From the NCBI RefSeq assembly GCF_014699055.1, contig NZ_JACXAC010000002.1:372001-436000 (forward strand): a stretch of DNA of 64,000 bases, in the 5' to 3' direction. Of this stretch, positions 25,259 to 33,987 are shown piece after piece (within the stretch, counting starts at the first letter, position 1; every line of letters begins with the position of its first letter). The notes beneath the pieces are model-generated. The model did not search any database and was not told the origin of the DNA. It was given only the letters and a program-made list of their open reading frames with translations. Position numbers and translations under genes: made by a program. The DNA comes from Hymenobacter armeniacus. Lineage in GTDB: Bacteria; Bacteroidota; Bacteroidia; Cytophagales; Hymenobacteraceae.

Positions 25259-26389
25259 TTATAAACGCGTCATTACCTGTTTCACCATGCGGTCTTTCCA
25301 GGGGCCAAACGTGCCGGCCAGGATTTCCTTGCGGGCTTCCTTCACCAGCCACAGGTAGAAGGCCAGGTTGTGGGCCGAAGCAATTTGCGGGCCCAGCATT
25401 TCCTTGCACTGGAACAGGTGCCGCACGTAGGAGCGGCTATAGAACGTGCTGGCGTGCCCGCCAAGTTCGGGGTCGAGGGGCGAGAAGTCGGTTTCCCACT
25501 TCTTGTTGGTGATGTTCACGATGCCCTGCGTGGTGAACAGCATGCCGTTGCGGGCGTTGCGGGTCGGCATCACGCAGTCGAACATGTCGACGCCCAGGGC
25601 AATGTTTTCCAGGATGTTGGCCGGCGTGCCCACGCCCATGAGGTAGCGCGGCTTGTCTTTGGGCAGGATGTCGCACACCAGCTCGGTCATTTCGTACATC
25701 AGCTCGGCGGGCTCGCCCACGCTCAGCCCGCCAATGGCGTTGCCGGCCCGGCCCTGCTCGGCAATGAACTCGGCCGACTTGATGCGCAAATCCCGGAAGG
25801 TGCTGCCCTGCACAATGGGGAAAAGGTTCTGCTCGTAGCCGTAAAGCCCTTCGGTGCTGTCGAAGCGCTGGATACAGCGCCGGAGCCAGCGGTGCGTCAT
25901 GTCGAGGGAGCGGGCGGCGTAGTCGTACTCGCAGGGCCAGGGTGTGCACTCGTCAAACGCCATGATGATGTCGGCCCCGATGACGCGCTGAATGTCCATC
26001 ACGCCCTCCGGCGAGAACAAATGCTGGCTGCCGTCCACGTGCGAGCGGAATTTCACGCCCTCTTCCTTAATCTTCCGGGTGTTGCTCAGCGAATACACCT
26101 GGTAGCCGCCCGAGTCGGTCAGAATGGGCCGGTCCCAGCCGTTGAACCGGTGCAGGCCGCCGGCCGCGCGCAGCACGTCGAGCCCCGGCCGCAGGTAGAG
26201 GTGGTAGGTGTTGCCGAGAATAATCTGGGCGTTGATGTCTTCCTTGAGCGTGCTTTGCGACACCGCTTTCACGGTGCCGGCCGTGCCCACGGGCATAAAG
26301 ATGGGCGTTTCGATGGTGCCGTGGGCGGTTTCGAGGCGGCCGGCGCGGGCTTTGGTGCCCGGGTCTTGGGCGAGAAGGTCAAAAGTCAT
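25259..26389 (-). CDS. tgt: tRNA-guanine transglycosylase (queuosine pathway)
   Basis: Exchanges G34 of tRNA-Asp, Asn, His and Tyr for preQ1. 376 residues, starting at MTFDLLAQDPGTKARAG; the longer open frame upstream is antisense to the glycosyltransferase gene. The active-site Asp region is LTDSGGYQVYSLS, and the nucleophile Asp region lies in MFDCVMPTRNARNG. PIVQGSTFRDLR and the loop GGLSVGEPAELMYEM bind substrate. The usual zinc motif CxCxxC is not seen: the matching segment reads DPELGGHASTFYSRSYVRHL. From memory, Bacteroidota Tgt often lack these cysteines, so this is probably lineage-typical. Upstream of the LptF/G gene on the same strand. Confidence 0.95.
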   Translation of the reverse strand: MTFDLLAQDPGTKARAGRLETAHGTIETPIFMPVGTAGTVKAVSQSTLKEDINAQIILGNTYHLYLRPGLDVLRAAGGLHRFNGWDRPILTDSGGYQVYSLSNTRKIKEEGVKFRSHVDGSQHLFSPEGVMDIQRVIGADIIMAFDECTPWPCEYDYAARSLDMTHRWLRRCIQRFDSTEGLYGYEQNLFPIVQGSTFRDLRIKSAEFIAEQGRAGNAIGGLSVGEPAELMYEMTELVCDILPKDKPRYLMGVGTPANILENIALGVDMFDCVMPTRNARNGMLFTTQGIVNITNKKWETDFSPLDPELGGHASTFYSRSYVRHLFQCKEMLGPQIASAHNLAFYLWLVKEARKEILAGTFGPWKDRMVKQVMTRL

Positions 26390-26461
26390 AAGCAACCACA
26401 AAGGTAGCCCAGCCGCCCGGCGTCCCGTACTTTTGCCGGCCCCTTCACGCCCGTCGTTCCG

Positions 26462-27607
26462 TTGCAGATACCCATACCCACTTCCCCGTTTTTCTGGCTG
26501 CTCGTGGCGTGCGGAGTGGTGCAGCTCATGTACGCCGGGTATTTCTTCTGGCCGTTTGCCAGCCGCCCCGCCGAGGCCCCGGCCGACGCGCCCGGGCCGG
26601 ATGCCGAGCCGGTTTCCATCGTGGTGTGCGCCCACAACGAGCTCGACAACCTGCGCCGCCTGCTGCCCCTGCTCTTGCAGCAAGATTACCCGGCCGGCTT
26701 CGAAATTGTGCTCATCGACGACCGCAGCGACGACGACACGTACTTATATGCCCAGCAGCTGGCCCAGTATTACCACGAGAAAGTGCGCCTCGTGAGCGTG
26801 GCCCGCACGCCCCGCGGCTTCGCCCCCAAGAAATACGCCCTCACCCTGGGCGTCAAAACCACCCGCTACGCCCGCCTGCTGTTCATCGACGCCGACTGCA
26901 TTCCGGCCACCAACCAGTGGCTGCGCCTCATGCAGCGCGGCTTTGCGCACGGCAGCGGGGCCGACGTGGTGCTCGGGTTTTCGGCCTACGCCGCGGCCCC
27001 CGGCTTTCTCAACCACCTCATTCGCTACGAAACGCTGCTCACCGCCGCGCAGTACCTCAGCTTTGCCTGGCGCGGCTGGCCCTACATGGGCGTGGGCCGC
27101 AACCTGGCCTACACGCGGGCCTGCTTCAACGCCACCAAAGGCTTTGCCTCGCATATGCGCCTGCTCTCCGGCGACGACGACCTGCTGGTGCAGGACGCCG
27201 TGCGCTACGGCCAGCGCATCACCGTGGTGGCCGACCCCAGCGCCCACACCCTGAGCGAGCCCGCGGCCACCTGGCGCGCGTGGTGGCACCAGAAACGGCG
27301 GCATTTGTCGGCCGGCCGGGCCTACCGCCTGGCCGACCGGTTGCGCATTGGCACGTTCGTGGCGGCAAACGTGTTGTTCTACTTCGCTACGGTCGCGCTA
27401 GCATTTTCTTCAAACAATTGGGTACCTTTGGCGGTGGTATACGCCCTCCGAACTTTGTTCATGGGTGCGGTGTATGCCCGTTTGAGTAGCCGCCTGGGCC
27501 AGCCCGTAATCGTCGGGTTGCTACCCGTGCTCGACGTGGTTTATTTTTTCCAATACCTTGCCCTGGGAATCTCGCTATTCCTCAACCGCACCCTTCGATG
27601 GAAGTAA
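26462..27607 (+). CDS. Glycosyltransferase family 2, membrane-anchored
   Basis: 381 residues. An N-terminal membrane helix (residues 8-28) is followed by a GT-A domain: VSIVVCAHNELDNLRRLLP for nucleotide binding, VLIDDRSDDDT, the DxD-type metal motif FIDADCIP, and GDDDLLVQDAV with WHQKRRHLSAGRAY (QxxRW-like). Two further helices sit at the C-terminus. The pattern resembles processive or cell-surface polysaccharide GT2 enzymes. The annotated start is TTG; the next in-frame ATG would remove most of the first helix. The last ten bases overlap the start of the sigma factor gene, implying translational coupling. Confidence 0.85.
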   Translation: MQIPIPTSPFFWLLVACGVVQLMYAGYFFWPFASRPAEAPADAPGPDAEPVSIVVCAHNELDNLRRLLPLLLQQDYPAGFEIVLIDDRSDDDTYLYAQQLAQYYHEKVRLVSVARTPRGFAPKKYALTLGVKTTRYARLLFIDADCIPATNQWLRLMQRGFAHGSGADVVLGFSAYAAAPGFLNHLIRYETLLTAAQYLSFAWRGWPYMGVGRNLAYTRACFNATKGFASHMRLLSGDDDLLVQDAVRYGQRITVVADPSAHTLSEPAATWRAWWHQKRRHLSAGRAYRLADRLRIGTFVAANVLFYFATVALAFSSNNWVPLAVVYALRTLFMGAVYARLSSRLGQPVIVGLLPVLDVVYFFQYLALGISLFLNRTLRWK

Positions 27608-28221
27608 ACAATCAAGATATTCAAAAGCAGTTTTCCGCCAAAGCCAAGCACGACTTCAAGTTGATTCGGGCCGCGGTGGACAACGGCGATGAAAAGGCGT
27701 ATGCCGAGCTGATGCACATCTACAAGAAGCCCGTGTACCACGTGGTGCTCAAGATGGTGCGCAACCAGGACGACGCCGAAGACCTCACCATCGAAGCCTT
27801 CGCCAAAGCGTTTCGCAACCTGCACAAATTCAACCCGGAATATGCTTTCAGCACCTGGCTGTTCCGCATTGCCACCAATAACTGCATTGATTTTATTCGC
27901 AAGAATAAAATCAAAACCATGTCGATTGACTCGGCCATCAAGGTCGACAACGGCGACGAAATCACCATCGATTTCCGCGACAACGACCTGAACCCGGCCG
28001 AGCACGCCGTGCGCAACCAGAAAATCGAAATCATGCGCCACGTCGTGGCCCGCCTGCCCGACAAATACCAGCGCCTCGTGAGCCTGCGCTATTTCGACGA
28101 GCTCAGTTACGAAGAAATTGCCACCGAGCTCAAAGCCCCGCTCGGCACCGTGAAAGCCCAGCTGCACCGCGCCCGCGAGCTGCTCTATGACATGGTGAAG
28201 CACACCAAGCAGATTATTTAA
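27598..28221 (+). CDS. ECF-type RNA polymerase sigma factor
   Basis: 207 residues. Region 2 spans about 40-105 (YKKPVYHVVLKMVRNQDDAEDLTIEAFAKAF is the sigma-2.1/2.2 part, then FSTWLFRIATNNCIDFIRKNK for 2.3/2.4). An acidic linker (DEITIDFRDNDLNPAEH) precedes region 4 (about 140-200, LPDKYQRLVSLRYFDELSYE then GTVKAQLHRARELL). No anti-sigma gene adjoins. It overlaps the upstream GT2 gene by ten bases and ends at a strong terminator, so the two form an operon. Closely similar ECF factors are widespread as stand-alone genes in Bacteroidota; the regulon is unknown. Confidence 0.92.
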   Translation: MEVNNQDIQKQFSAKAKHDFKLIRAAVDNGDEKAYAELMHIYKKPVYHVVLKMVRNQDDAEDLTIEAFAKAFRNLHKFNPEYAFSTWLFRIATNNCIDFIRKNKIKTMSIDSAIKVDNGDEITIDFRDNDLNPAEHAVRNQKIEIMRHVVARLPDKYQRLVSLRYFDELSYEEIATELKAPLGTVKAQLHRARELLYDMVKHTKQII

Positions 28222-28227
28222 GTTGTG

Positions 28228-28257
28228 AAAAAGCCCCGATGCGAGTCGGGGCTTTTT
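28228..28257 (+). terminator. Terminator after the sigma factor gene
   Basis: A 12-bp perfect stem (28228-28239 with 28246-28257), 6-base loop and a T run. Confidence 0.9.
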
Positions 28258-28354
28258 TGTTGGGTTGTGGTATTGAACGATAAAAAAAGGACGCCAGATG
28301 AGCATGACCGTTTCGTGTCGTGGCAAAACCCCCAAACCGTGCACCTTTGCACCC

Positions 28355-28972
28355 ATGAATCTTTTGCCGCACTACTTCCCCGCGCTCACGCCCCAGCAGC
28401 TTCAGCTATTTCAGCAGCTTGAAACCGAGTTTCGGGCCACCAACGAAGCCATCAACCTCGTGTCGCGCACCGACATGGACAATTTCGTGGAGCGCCACGT
28501 GCTGCACTCGCTGGGCATTGCCAAAGTCATTCAGTTTCCCAAAGGCAGCGCCGTGCTCGACGTGGGCACCGGCGGCGGCCTGCCCGGCCTGCCGCTGGCC
28601 ATCATGTTCCCGGACGTGCATTTTCACCTCGTCGACAGCATCGGCAAGAAAATCCGGGCCGTGCAGTTCATGGCGGCCGCTTTGGGCCTGCACAACGTGA
28701 CGGCCGAGCAAACCCGCGCCGAGCAGCTCCGCACCAAATACGACTACGTGGTGAGCCGCGCCGTGGCCCGCCTCGCCACCTTCCACCCCTGGATTGCCCA
28801 CCGCTTCAAGCCCCAGGGCGTGCCCGGCGCCGGCCTTTATTATTTGAAAGGCGGCGACCTGACCGAAGAAATTGCCGAATCCGGCCTGAAAGCCAAAATC
28901 ACGGATTTGAGCAGCTTTTTCGAGGAAGAGTTTTTCGAAACGAAGAAGGTCGTTTTCGTGCCTGCGAAATAA
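28355..28972 (+). CDS. rsmG: 16S rRNA (guanine527-N7)-methyltransferase
   Basis: Methylates G527 of 16S rRNA using S-adenosylmethionine. 205 residues, the usual GidB length. SAM-binding motif I is LDVGTGGGLPGLPLAI near residue 70; the substrate region NEAINLVSRTD is near residue 30, and motif DYVVSRAVARL near residue 130. The ATG at 28355 is preferred over an earlier in-frame Met because GidB proteins begin just before the LxPxQ segment (LTPQQLQLF). A CACCTTTG box lies directly upstream of the start. Monocistronic. Confidence 0.96.
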   Translation: MNLLPHYFPALTPQQLQLFQQLETEFRATNEAINLVSRTDMDNFVERHVLHSLGIAKVIQFPKGSAVLDVGTGGGLPGLPLAIMFPDVHFHLVDSIGKKIRAVQFMAAALGLHNVTAEQTRAEQLRTKYDYVVSRAVARLATFHPWIAHRFKPQGVPGAGLYYLKGGDLTEEIAESGLKAKITDLSSFFEEEFFETKKVVFVPAK

Positions 28973-28986
28973 GGGGACCCATCTAT

Positions 28987-29058
28987 CGTCCTAGGTGCAG
29001 CGAAGGGCCTTTTCACAGGTGGACTTTCAACGTGAGAACTGCCTTCGCTGCGCGGACG
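28987..29058. repeat. Imperfect inverted repeat between rsmG and the YheT-type gene
   Basis: GTGCAGCGAAGG (28995-29006) and CCTTCGCTGC (29042-29051) form the core, flanked by CGTCC/GGACG. GCAGCGAAG also occurs in element E, so this may be a decayed relative, or a weak terminator for two convergent genes. Confidence 0.5.
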
Positions 29059-29085
29059 CCAGATGTGAGTGACAGGGCTTAATTG

Positions 29086-30066
29086 TTACGCCGGCACCTC
29101 CGCCGTGAGAAACTCCACCGCGCGACGTTCGGAATAATACTCGCCGTTGCTCTCCGCAAAGCCCACGTGTCCGCCGTCCGGAGGCGTTTCCAGAAATACG
29201 TAGGGCGACTGCTCGGCCACCTCCCTAGGGAAGCACGAAGCCGGCAGAAACGGGTCGTTCTGGGCATTCACCAGTAGCGTGGGCACCCGGATGCCGCTCA
29301 GGTAGCGGCCAGAGCTGGCGTGCTGGTAGTAGGCATCGGCCGAGTCGAAGCCGTGCATGGGCGCGGTGTATTTGTCGTCGAACTGCGGAAAATTGCGCAG
29401 CGACTCCAAGCCCTCCAGGTCTACCTCGCCCGGCATCAGGGCGGCCTTGTCGCGAATTTTCTGGCGCAGCGATTTCAGGAAGCGGCGCATGTACACCTGG
29501 TTTTGGGGCCGGCCAATGTGGATGGAGCTGGCCCGCAAATCGGTGGGCACCGAGAACACGGCCGCCCGCTGCACCTGGGCGGGCACGCGGCCAGCGTCCT
29601 CGCCCAGGTATTTCAAGGTGACGTTGCCGCCGGCCGAGAAGCCCAACAGGTAGGCCCGCCGGTAGCGCCCGCTGGCCAGGGCGTGGCGCAGCACGGCATC
29701 CAGGTCGTCGGTGTCGCCGAGGTGGTAGGAGCGGAGCAGGCGGTTCATTTCGCCGCCGCAGCTGCGGTAGTTCCAAGCCAGCGCGTCGAGGCCGGCGCGG
29801 TTGAGGGCGCGCACCATGCCGCGCACGTAAGGCCGCGACGCGTCGCCCTCTAGGCCGTGCGACACGATGGCGAGGCCGTCGGTGGGGCGCATTTCGGGCA
29901 GGCGGCTCCAGTCCAGGTTCAGGAAGTCGCCGTCGGGCAATTCCAGGCGTTCGCGCTGGTACGCCACGTCGGGCACGGTGCGCCACAGGCTGGGCACGAT
30001 GGTTTGCAGGTGGCCGTTGAATAGATAGAACGGCGGCTGATAGCGAGACTCAGCAACGAGGGGCAT
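29086..30066 (-). CDS. YheT/ABHD-type alpha/beta hydrolase
   Basis: 326 residues of the YheT (UPF0017) family. A full catalytic triad is visible: nucleophile Ser in LLGFSAGGNVTLKYLGE, Asp in VNAQNDPFLPASCFP, and His in DGGHVGF. Family markers are FNGHLQTIVPSLWR at the N-terminus, IVSHGLEGDASRPYVRGM and YRSCGGEMNRL. Homologues include bacterial YheT and eukaryotic ABHD1/2/3 lipases; short-chain ester or phospholipid substrates are likely but not shown. No signal peptide, so cytoplasmic. Convergent with rsmG. Confidence 0.9.
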   Translation of the reverse strand: MPLVAESRYQPPFYLFNGHLQTIVPSLWRTVPDVAYQRERLELPDGDFLNLDWSRLPEMRPTDGLAIVSHGLEGDASRPYVRGMVRALNRAGLDALAWNYRSCGGEMNRLLRSYHLGDTDDLDAVLRHALASGRYRRAYLLGFSAGGNVTLKYLGEDAGRVPAQVQRAAVFSVPTDLRASSIHIGRPQNQVYMRRFLKSLRQKIRDKAALMPGEVDLEGLESLRNFPQFDDKYTAPMHGFDSADAYYQHASSGRYLSGIRVPTLLVNAQNDPFLPASCFPREVAEQSPYVFLETPPDGGHVGFAESNGEYYSERRAVEFLTAEVPA

Positions 30067-30268
30067 GGCGCGGATAAGTGGATAAATTGAAAGAGGATAA
30101 ACAGCGCGCTGGATGGAATGGAACGTAAAGTTCTCACTTCATCGGCATGCATACTAATTTAGGGGCACCAAGGCGAAGCGGATATGAGTAGAAACAGTTT
30201 AAAACCTGATTTTGGTCTGCAGTCGGCAACTTCGAATAAGCTTTCACTCAAGATTTTTGGCCGGATGG

Positions 30269-30299
30269 TTTGAATTTGTCGGGGGGCTTTGTACCTTTG
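30269..30299 (+). promoter_or_regulatory. Promoter of rpsT
   Basis: TTTG (30269-30272), exactly 19 bases, then TACCTTTG (30292-30299). This is a full match to the Bacteroidota housekeeping promoter consensus, 50 bases upstream of the rpsT ATG. Confidence 0.85.
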
Positions 30300-30349
30300 C
30301 CCTCCCAAACACAGAACTCAAGCATAACGCTCCCCTATATTTCCTGCTC

Positions 30350-30601
30350 ATGGCAAACCATAAGTCGGCCCTCAAACGCATCCGCAGCAACGAAGCCAAG
30401 CGCGTGTTGAACCGTTACCAGCACAAATCCACCCGCACGGCCATCAAGCGCCTGCGCGAAGCCACCGACAAAACGGTTGCCCAGGAGCTGCTGAAAAAGG
30501 TGACGTCGATGCTGGACCGTTTGGCCAAGAAGAACATCATCCACAAGAACAAAGCTGCTAACAACAAAAGCAAGCTGACAAAGCTCGTTAACGCGCTCTA
30601 G
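30350..30601 (+). CDS. rpsT: 30S ribosomal protein S20
   Basis: Binds 16S rRNA early in small-subunit assembly. 83 residues, all-helical and very basic, beginning MANHKSALKRIRSNEAKRVL and ending SKLTKLVNAL; full length. The start ATG follows a 50-base leader from a consensus promoter. Followed by a terminator 63 bases downstream. Monocistronic, as is usual for rpsT. Confidence 0.97.
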   Translation: MANHKSALKRIRSNEAKRVLNRYQHKSTRTAIKRLREATDKTVAQELLKKVTSMLDRLAKKNIIHKNKAANNKSKLTKLVNAL

Positions 30602-30664
30602 TGCGACTACGAGTTTAGCGAGGCCAGGCTGCGCCGCCCCAAGGCCTGGTCTCGCGCTCATCAC

Positions 30665-30696
30665 AGAAGCCCCGCTCGGCAACGAGCGGGGCTTCT
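30665..30696 (+). terminator. Terminator after rpsT
   Basis: A 14-bp perfect stem (30665-30678 with 30683-30696) and GCAA tetraloop; the T run is short (CTTCTTG), so efficiency is uncertain. Confidence 0.75.
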
Positions 30697-30717
30697 TGCG
30701 TTTGGCCGGGTCGTACG

Positions 30718-30748
30718 CTTGGTAAAATGCTCAGGTGGCGTACCTTAC
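30718..30748 (+). promoter_or_regulatory. Candidate promoter of the tandem type IX cargo genes
   Basis: CTTG (30718-30721), 19 bases, TACCTTAC (30741-30748). Spacing is exact, but the -7 box matches the consensus only partly. Confidence 0.4.
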
Positions 30749-30779
30749 GGGCACTGTTCCACGTCAAGCTACCCTGAGT

Positions 30780-32321
30780 ATGAAACACCTTTACCCGTTG
30801 GCGCGGCCGCTGCTGGCCGCGTTGTTGGTTTTTATTGGATTTGGCGCGCAGGCGCAGCAGGCGTGGCGCCCGTTTCGGCCGGGGTTGATTTACACCTTTA
30901 GTCCGGTCGCGACCACGGGCACAGCCTACACCCTAAAGCTTGATTCGGCTTATGTAACGGCCGCCGGGGACTCGGCCTGGGCCTTCAACCGCGTGATGCG
31001 CGACGTGACGGGTAAAGTGCCGGACAACGGCGCGTCTATATTCCGCAAAAGCCGTAACAATCTTTTCGGACAGCGACTGGTGTGGCACCCGGGGTCCTCG
31101 GAGTATGTGCTGGAAACCCTGACCGAGGGCACGGCGCAAGCCGGCGCCGCGCTGCGCCTGCTCCCGCGGGCCGCCGTGGGCAGCACGTGGCTGGCCAGCG
31201 GCGCTGCCGTGATGGCCACGCTGAGCAGCCGCGGCCCACAAACGGTGAACGGCCAGCCCGACACGGTGGCCACCATCACCCTGAGCACGGGGCCGGTGCT
31301 GCGGATAAGCCGGCGTTTTGGCCTGCTGGAGGGGCCGCAGTGGTTGGCGCTGGGCAGCGGCACGGCGCAGTGGCGGGCTGCGCAGGTGCCGCAAACGCTG
31401 GCGCAGTCGCCTTACTATCCCACCACGCTGTTTGGCCTGGCGCCCGGTGACGAGTTGGGGTATGCATGGCAGCCTTTTTATTTTGGGTTCTCTCCCTGTG
31501 AAGAGGGCGTGGTGCTGCGGCGCATCACGGCGCGGCAACTGACCTCTGACAGCCTAATTTTTCTGCTGCAGGAGCAGCGCCGGGGGCAGCGGTACGGCAT
31601 GCCCGAGTGCAGCGGCCCCGTGGGGCCTTTCACGGACCCGGTGGTGTCGAAGCGCTGGGCTTTTTCGTTGCGCACGGGCAAGTCGCCGCAATTTGCGGCG
31701 CTGCCGCTCCTCGCTGGCGAATACGGCCCCGCCTATGCGGGCCCGAGTGCGCCGCTGGTGATGGGAAGAGTGCTTATGGGCATGCCCGCGAGCGGCTTGT
31801 GCCAGGTGCCGCTGCAGATTCGGTATCAACGGGTGTTTCTCAACCAGCTGGGAGCAGTTTCCGGGCAATATCGGCCCGGACTGGACTCGCAAGGTTGGCA
31901 GCAAACTTTTGCCGTTGCCGACCCTTCGGCTCCCGGCCCCAGCGGTGTAGGCGACGTGGCGACGTATGACCTCGGGTTGCGCTACATCCGGCGCACCCTG
32001 CCGAGTGGTTTGGTTTACACGTGTGGCTCGGCCGGTAGTTTTACGGGCCTGCTGCCCGCCCGCGCCGCGCAGGCCGCAACAGTGGCCACGCTGTATCCCA
32101 ACCCCGCTCCCGATGCAGCCACGCTCACGCTGGCCCAGCCCGCCCGCGCCGGCCAGCAGTTGCGCCTGACCGATGCGCTGAGCCGCACCGTGTGGACTGC
32201 GCCCGTGGCCGCTGGCCAGACGATGGCAACGGTGCCCCTTTCCGGGCGGCCCGCGGGCTTCTACCTGCTCAGCTTGAATGGCTCTGGCTTCTCAACAACC
32301 TGGAAGCTCATCCACGAATAA
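30780..32321 (+). CDS. Secreted protein with type IX secretion C-terminal domain, copy 1
   Basis: 513 residues. The signal peptide MKHLYPLARPLLAALLVFIG leads to a cleavage site after AQA. A large central region (about 28-435) has no recognised fold; it opens QQAWRPFRPGLIYTF. The C-terminal 75 residues are a type A T9SS sorting domain: VATLYPNPAPDAATLTL, then LRLTDALSRTVW, and a final WKLIHE. Such cargo is exported across the outer membrane and usually released or attached to anionic LPS. The start ATG at 30780 is fixed by the signal peptide. The next gene, 33 bases downstream, is a tandem paralogue. Function unknown. Confidence 0.85.
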   Translation: MKHLYPLARPLLAALLVFIGFGAQAQQAWRPFRPGLIYTFSPVATTGTAYTLKLDSAYVTAAGDSAWAFNRVMRDVTGKVPDNGASIFRKSRNNLFGQRLVWHPGSSEYVLETLTEGTAQAGAALRLLPRAAVGSTWLASGAAVMATLSSRGPQTVNGQPDTVATITLSTGPVLRISRRFGLLEGPQWLALGSGTAQWRAAQVPQTLAQSPYYPTTLFGLAPGDELGYAWQPFYFGFSPCEEGVVLRRITARQLTSDSLIFLLQEQRRGQRYGMPECSGPVGPFTDPVVSKRWAFSLRTGKSPQFAALPLLAGEYGPAYAGPSAPLVMGRVLMGMPASGLCQVPLQIRYQRVFLNQLGAVSGQYRPGLDSQGWQQTFAVADPSAPGPSGVGDVATYDLGLRYIRRTLPSGLVYTCGSAGSFTGLLPARAAQAATVATLYPNPAPDAATLTLAQPARAGQQLRLTDALSRTVWTAPVAAGQTMATVPLSGRPAGFYLLSLNGSGFSTTWKLIHE

Positions 32322-32354
32322 GCCTATTTGCTACCTAACCGCTGCTGGTTTACT

Positions 32355-33914
32355 ATGAAACATATCTACCCTTGGGGGCGGCCGCTGCTGGCGGCGCTGC
32401 TCCTTTTCATGGGCTTCGGCGTGCATGCTCAGCAGGCTTGGCGGCCATTTCGGCCAGGAATGATTTACAGCTACGCGCTACGCAACAGCACCAACGTCAC
32501 GCACACGTTGCGGGTCGATTCAGCCTATGCCACCCCGGCCGGCGACTCGGTATATGCGTTCAACCGATTGATGCGGCGAATGGCTGGCTCTTCCGGCGCG
32601 GGCACATTTGCGAAGAGCCGCAACAACCTGTTCGGTGCGCGCATGCGCTGGACGCCCGGGCAGGGATTTTACATACTGGAAAGCGACGCCCAAAACAACG
32701 TGCAAAACGCGACGGCGCTTCGCATCTACCCGCGGGCAGGCGTGGGGCAAACGTGGGTGGCCAGCACTTCGCCGTTGATGACGGCCATTGTGCAGGCCCG
32801 AAGCCAGCTCCCTATACTGGCGGGAACGCCGGATTCGGTGGTGACCATCGAACTGCGCAACGGCACGTCCACCGCCGGGCCGCCGGTGGTGGCATTCACG
32901 CTCTCCCGTACCCACGGGTTGGTAGAAGCCACGCCGTGGCTGGGGGCGGCCGCCACCGGCACGCCGACCAGCGCGCCGCTGATGGCCGCCCTGCCGGCAC
33001 CGCTGCTGCAATCGGCGTATAGCCCACTGGCCCTCTTTACCATGCAGCCCGGCGATGAAATGGGCTACTACTGGGAGCCATTCAACTACCTAAGCGGCAT
33101 CTTCTGTTCCAATGCTTATACCCTGCGCCGCATCCTGACGCGGCAGCAGAGGGCCGACAGCTTGGTTTTTACTTACCGCGAACAGACGCGTTCCGAGAAT
33201 TTTGGCTGGTCTATGTGCGGCGGAATTCCGGCATCGGTCACCATTGGGCCGGTGCAAACGCGCCGGATGGCGGTTTCGCTCGTCACAGGGGCCTCGCCGC
33301 AATTTCCGGCCCTGGCATTGCTAGCCGGCGAATACAAGCCGGACCCCGTTTTCACCTTTCGCCAAGGGCAACTGATGGGCGTGGGCATTATGCCCAATTT
33401 CGCCAACGACTGCTTGAGCAGTGGGAACTACTTGCCCTACACCCGGGTGTACGTCAACAGCACGGGCGGCCCAACCACGCCGCCTACCTACTCGCTGGGC
33501 ATGGACTTATTCGCGTGGCAGCAGTCGTTTGGGGGCGCGCCGGGACTGGGCGACGTGTCCACCGGCGAAACCAGCATGGTGTATTACCGCCGCAGCACGG
33601 GCACGCCCCTGGTGTGCGGCTCCTTTATCAACTTCGCCAGCCTGCTGCCCACGCGTGCTGCCGAAGCTGCTTCCGTAGCCACGCTGCACCCCAACCCGGC
33701 TACCGACGCCGCTACGCTTACCTTGAATCAGCCCGCCCGCGCCGGCCAGCACTTGCGCTTGACCGATGCCCTGGGCCGCACCGTGTGGAGCGCGCCCGTG
33801 CCCGCGGGCCAAACCGCCGTGGCCGTGCCGCTGGCCGGGCGGCCCGCCGGCCTCTACCTGTTGCACCTGAGCGGCCCTGGCGCCACCGCCACCTGGAAGC
33901 TCACCCACGAGTAA
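32355..33914 (+). CDS. Secreted protein with type IX secretion C-terminal domain, copy 2
   Basis: 519 residues. It parallels the upstream gene throughout: signal peptide (MKHIYPWGRPLLAALLLFMG), QQAWRPFRPGMIYSY, AKSRNNLFGARMRWTPG against RKSRNNLFGQRLVWHPG, FTMQPGDEMGYYWEPF against GLAPGDELGYAWQPF, and the T9SS domain (VATLHPNPATDAATLTL, WKLTHE). This makes a clear tandem duplication with strong divergence in the middle. The pair is probably one transcript ending at the terminator at 33932-33969. No enzymatic motif is visible in either copy. Confidence 0.85.
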   Translation: MKHIYPWGRPLLAALLLFMGFGVHAQQAWRPFRPGMIYSYALRNSTNVTHTLRVDSAYATPAGDSVYAFNRLMRRMAGSSGAGTFAKSRNNLFGARMRWTPGQGFYILESDAQNNVQNATALRIYPRAGVGQTWVASTSPLMTAIVQARSQLPILAGTPDSVVTIELRNGTSTAGPPVVAFTLSRTHGLVEATPWLGAAATGTPTSAPLMAALPAPLLQSAYSPLALFTMQPGDEMGYYWEPFNYLSGIFCSNAYTLRRILTRQQRADSLVFTYREQTRSENFGWSMCGGIPASVTIGPVQTRRMAVSLVTGASPQFPALALLAGEYKPDPVFTFRQGQLMGVGIMPNFANDCLSSGNYLPYTRVYVNSTGGPTTPPTYSLGMDLFAWQQSFGGAPGLGDVSTGETSMVYYRRSTGTPLVCGSFINFASLLPTRAAEAASVATLHPNPATDAATLTLNQPARAGQHLRLTDALGRTVWSAPVPAGQTAVAVPLAGRPAGLYLLHLSGPGATATWKLTHE

Positions 33915-33931
33915 GCCTTGGGTTTGCCCAT

Positions 33932-33969
33932 AAAAAAGCCCCCGCTGCTCATGCAACGGGAGCTTTTTT
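33932..33969. terminator. Terminator between the cargo genes and pyk
   Basis: An imperfect stem with A6 and T6 flanks and a 12-base loop, in the convergent gap. Confidence 0.75.
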
Positions 33970-33987
33970 GCGTTTGGCAGCGCGGGT

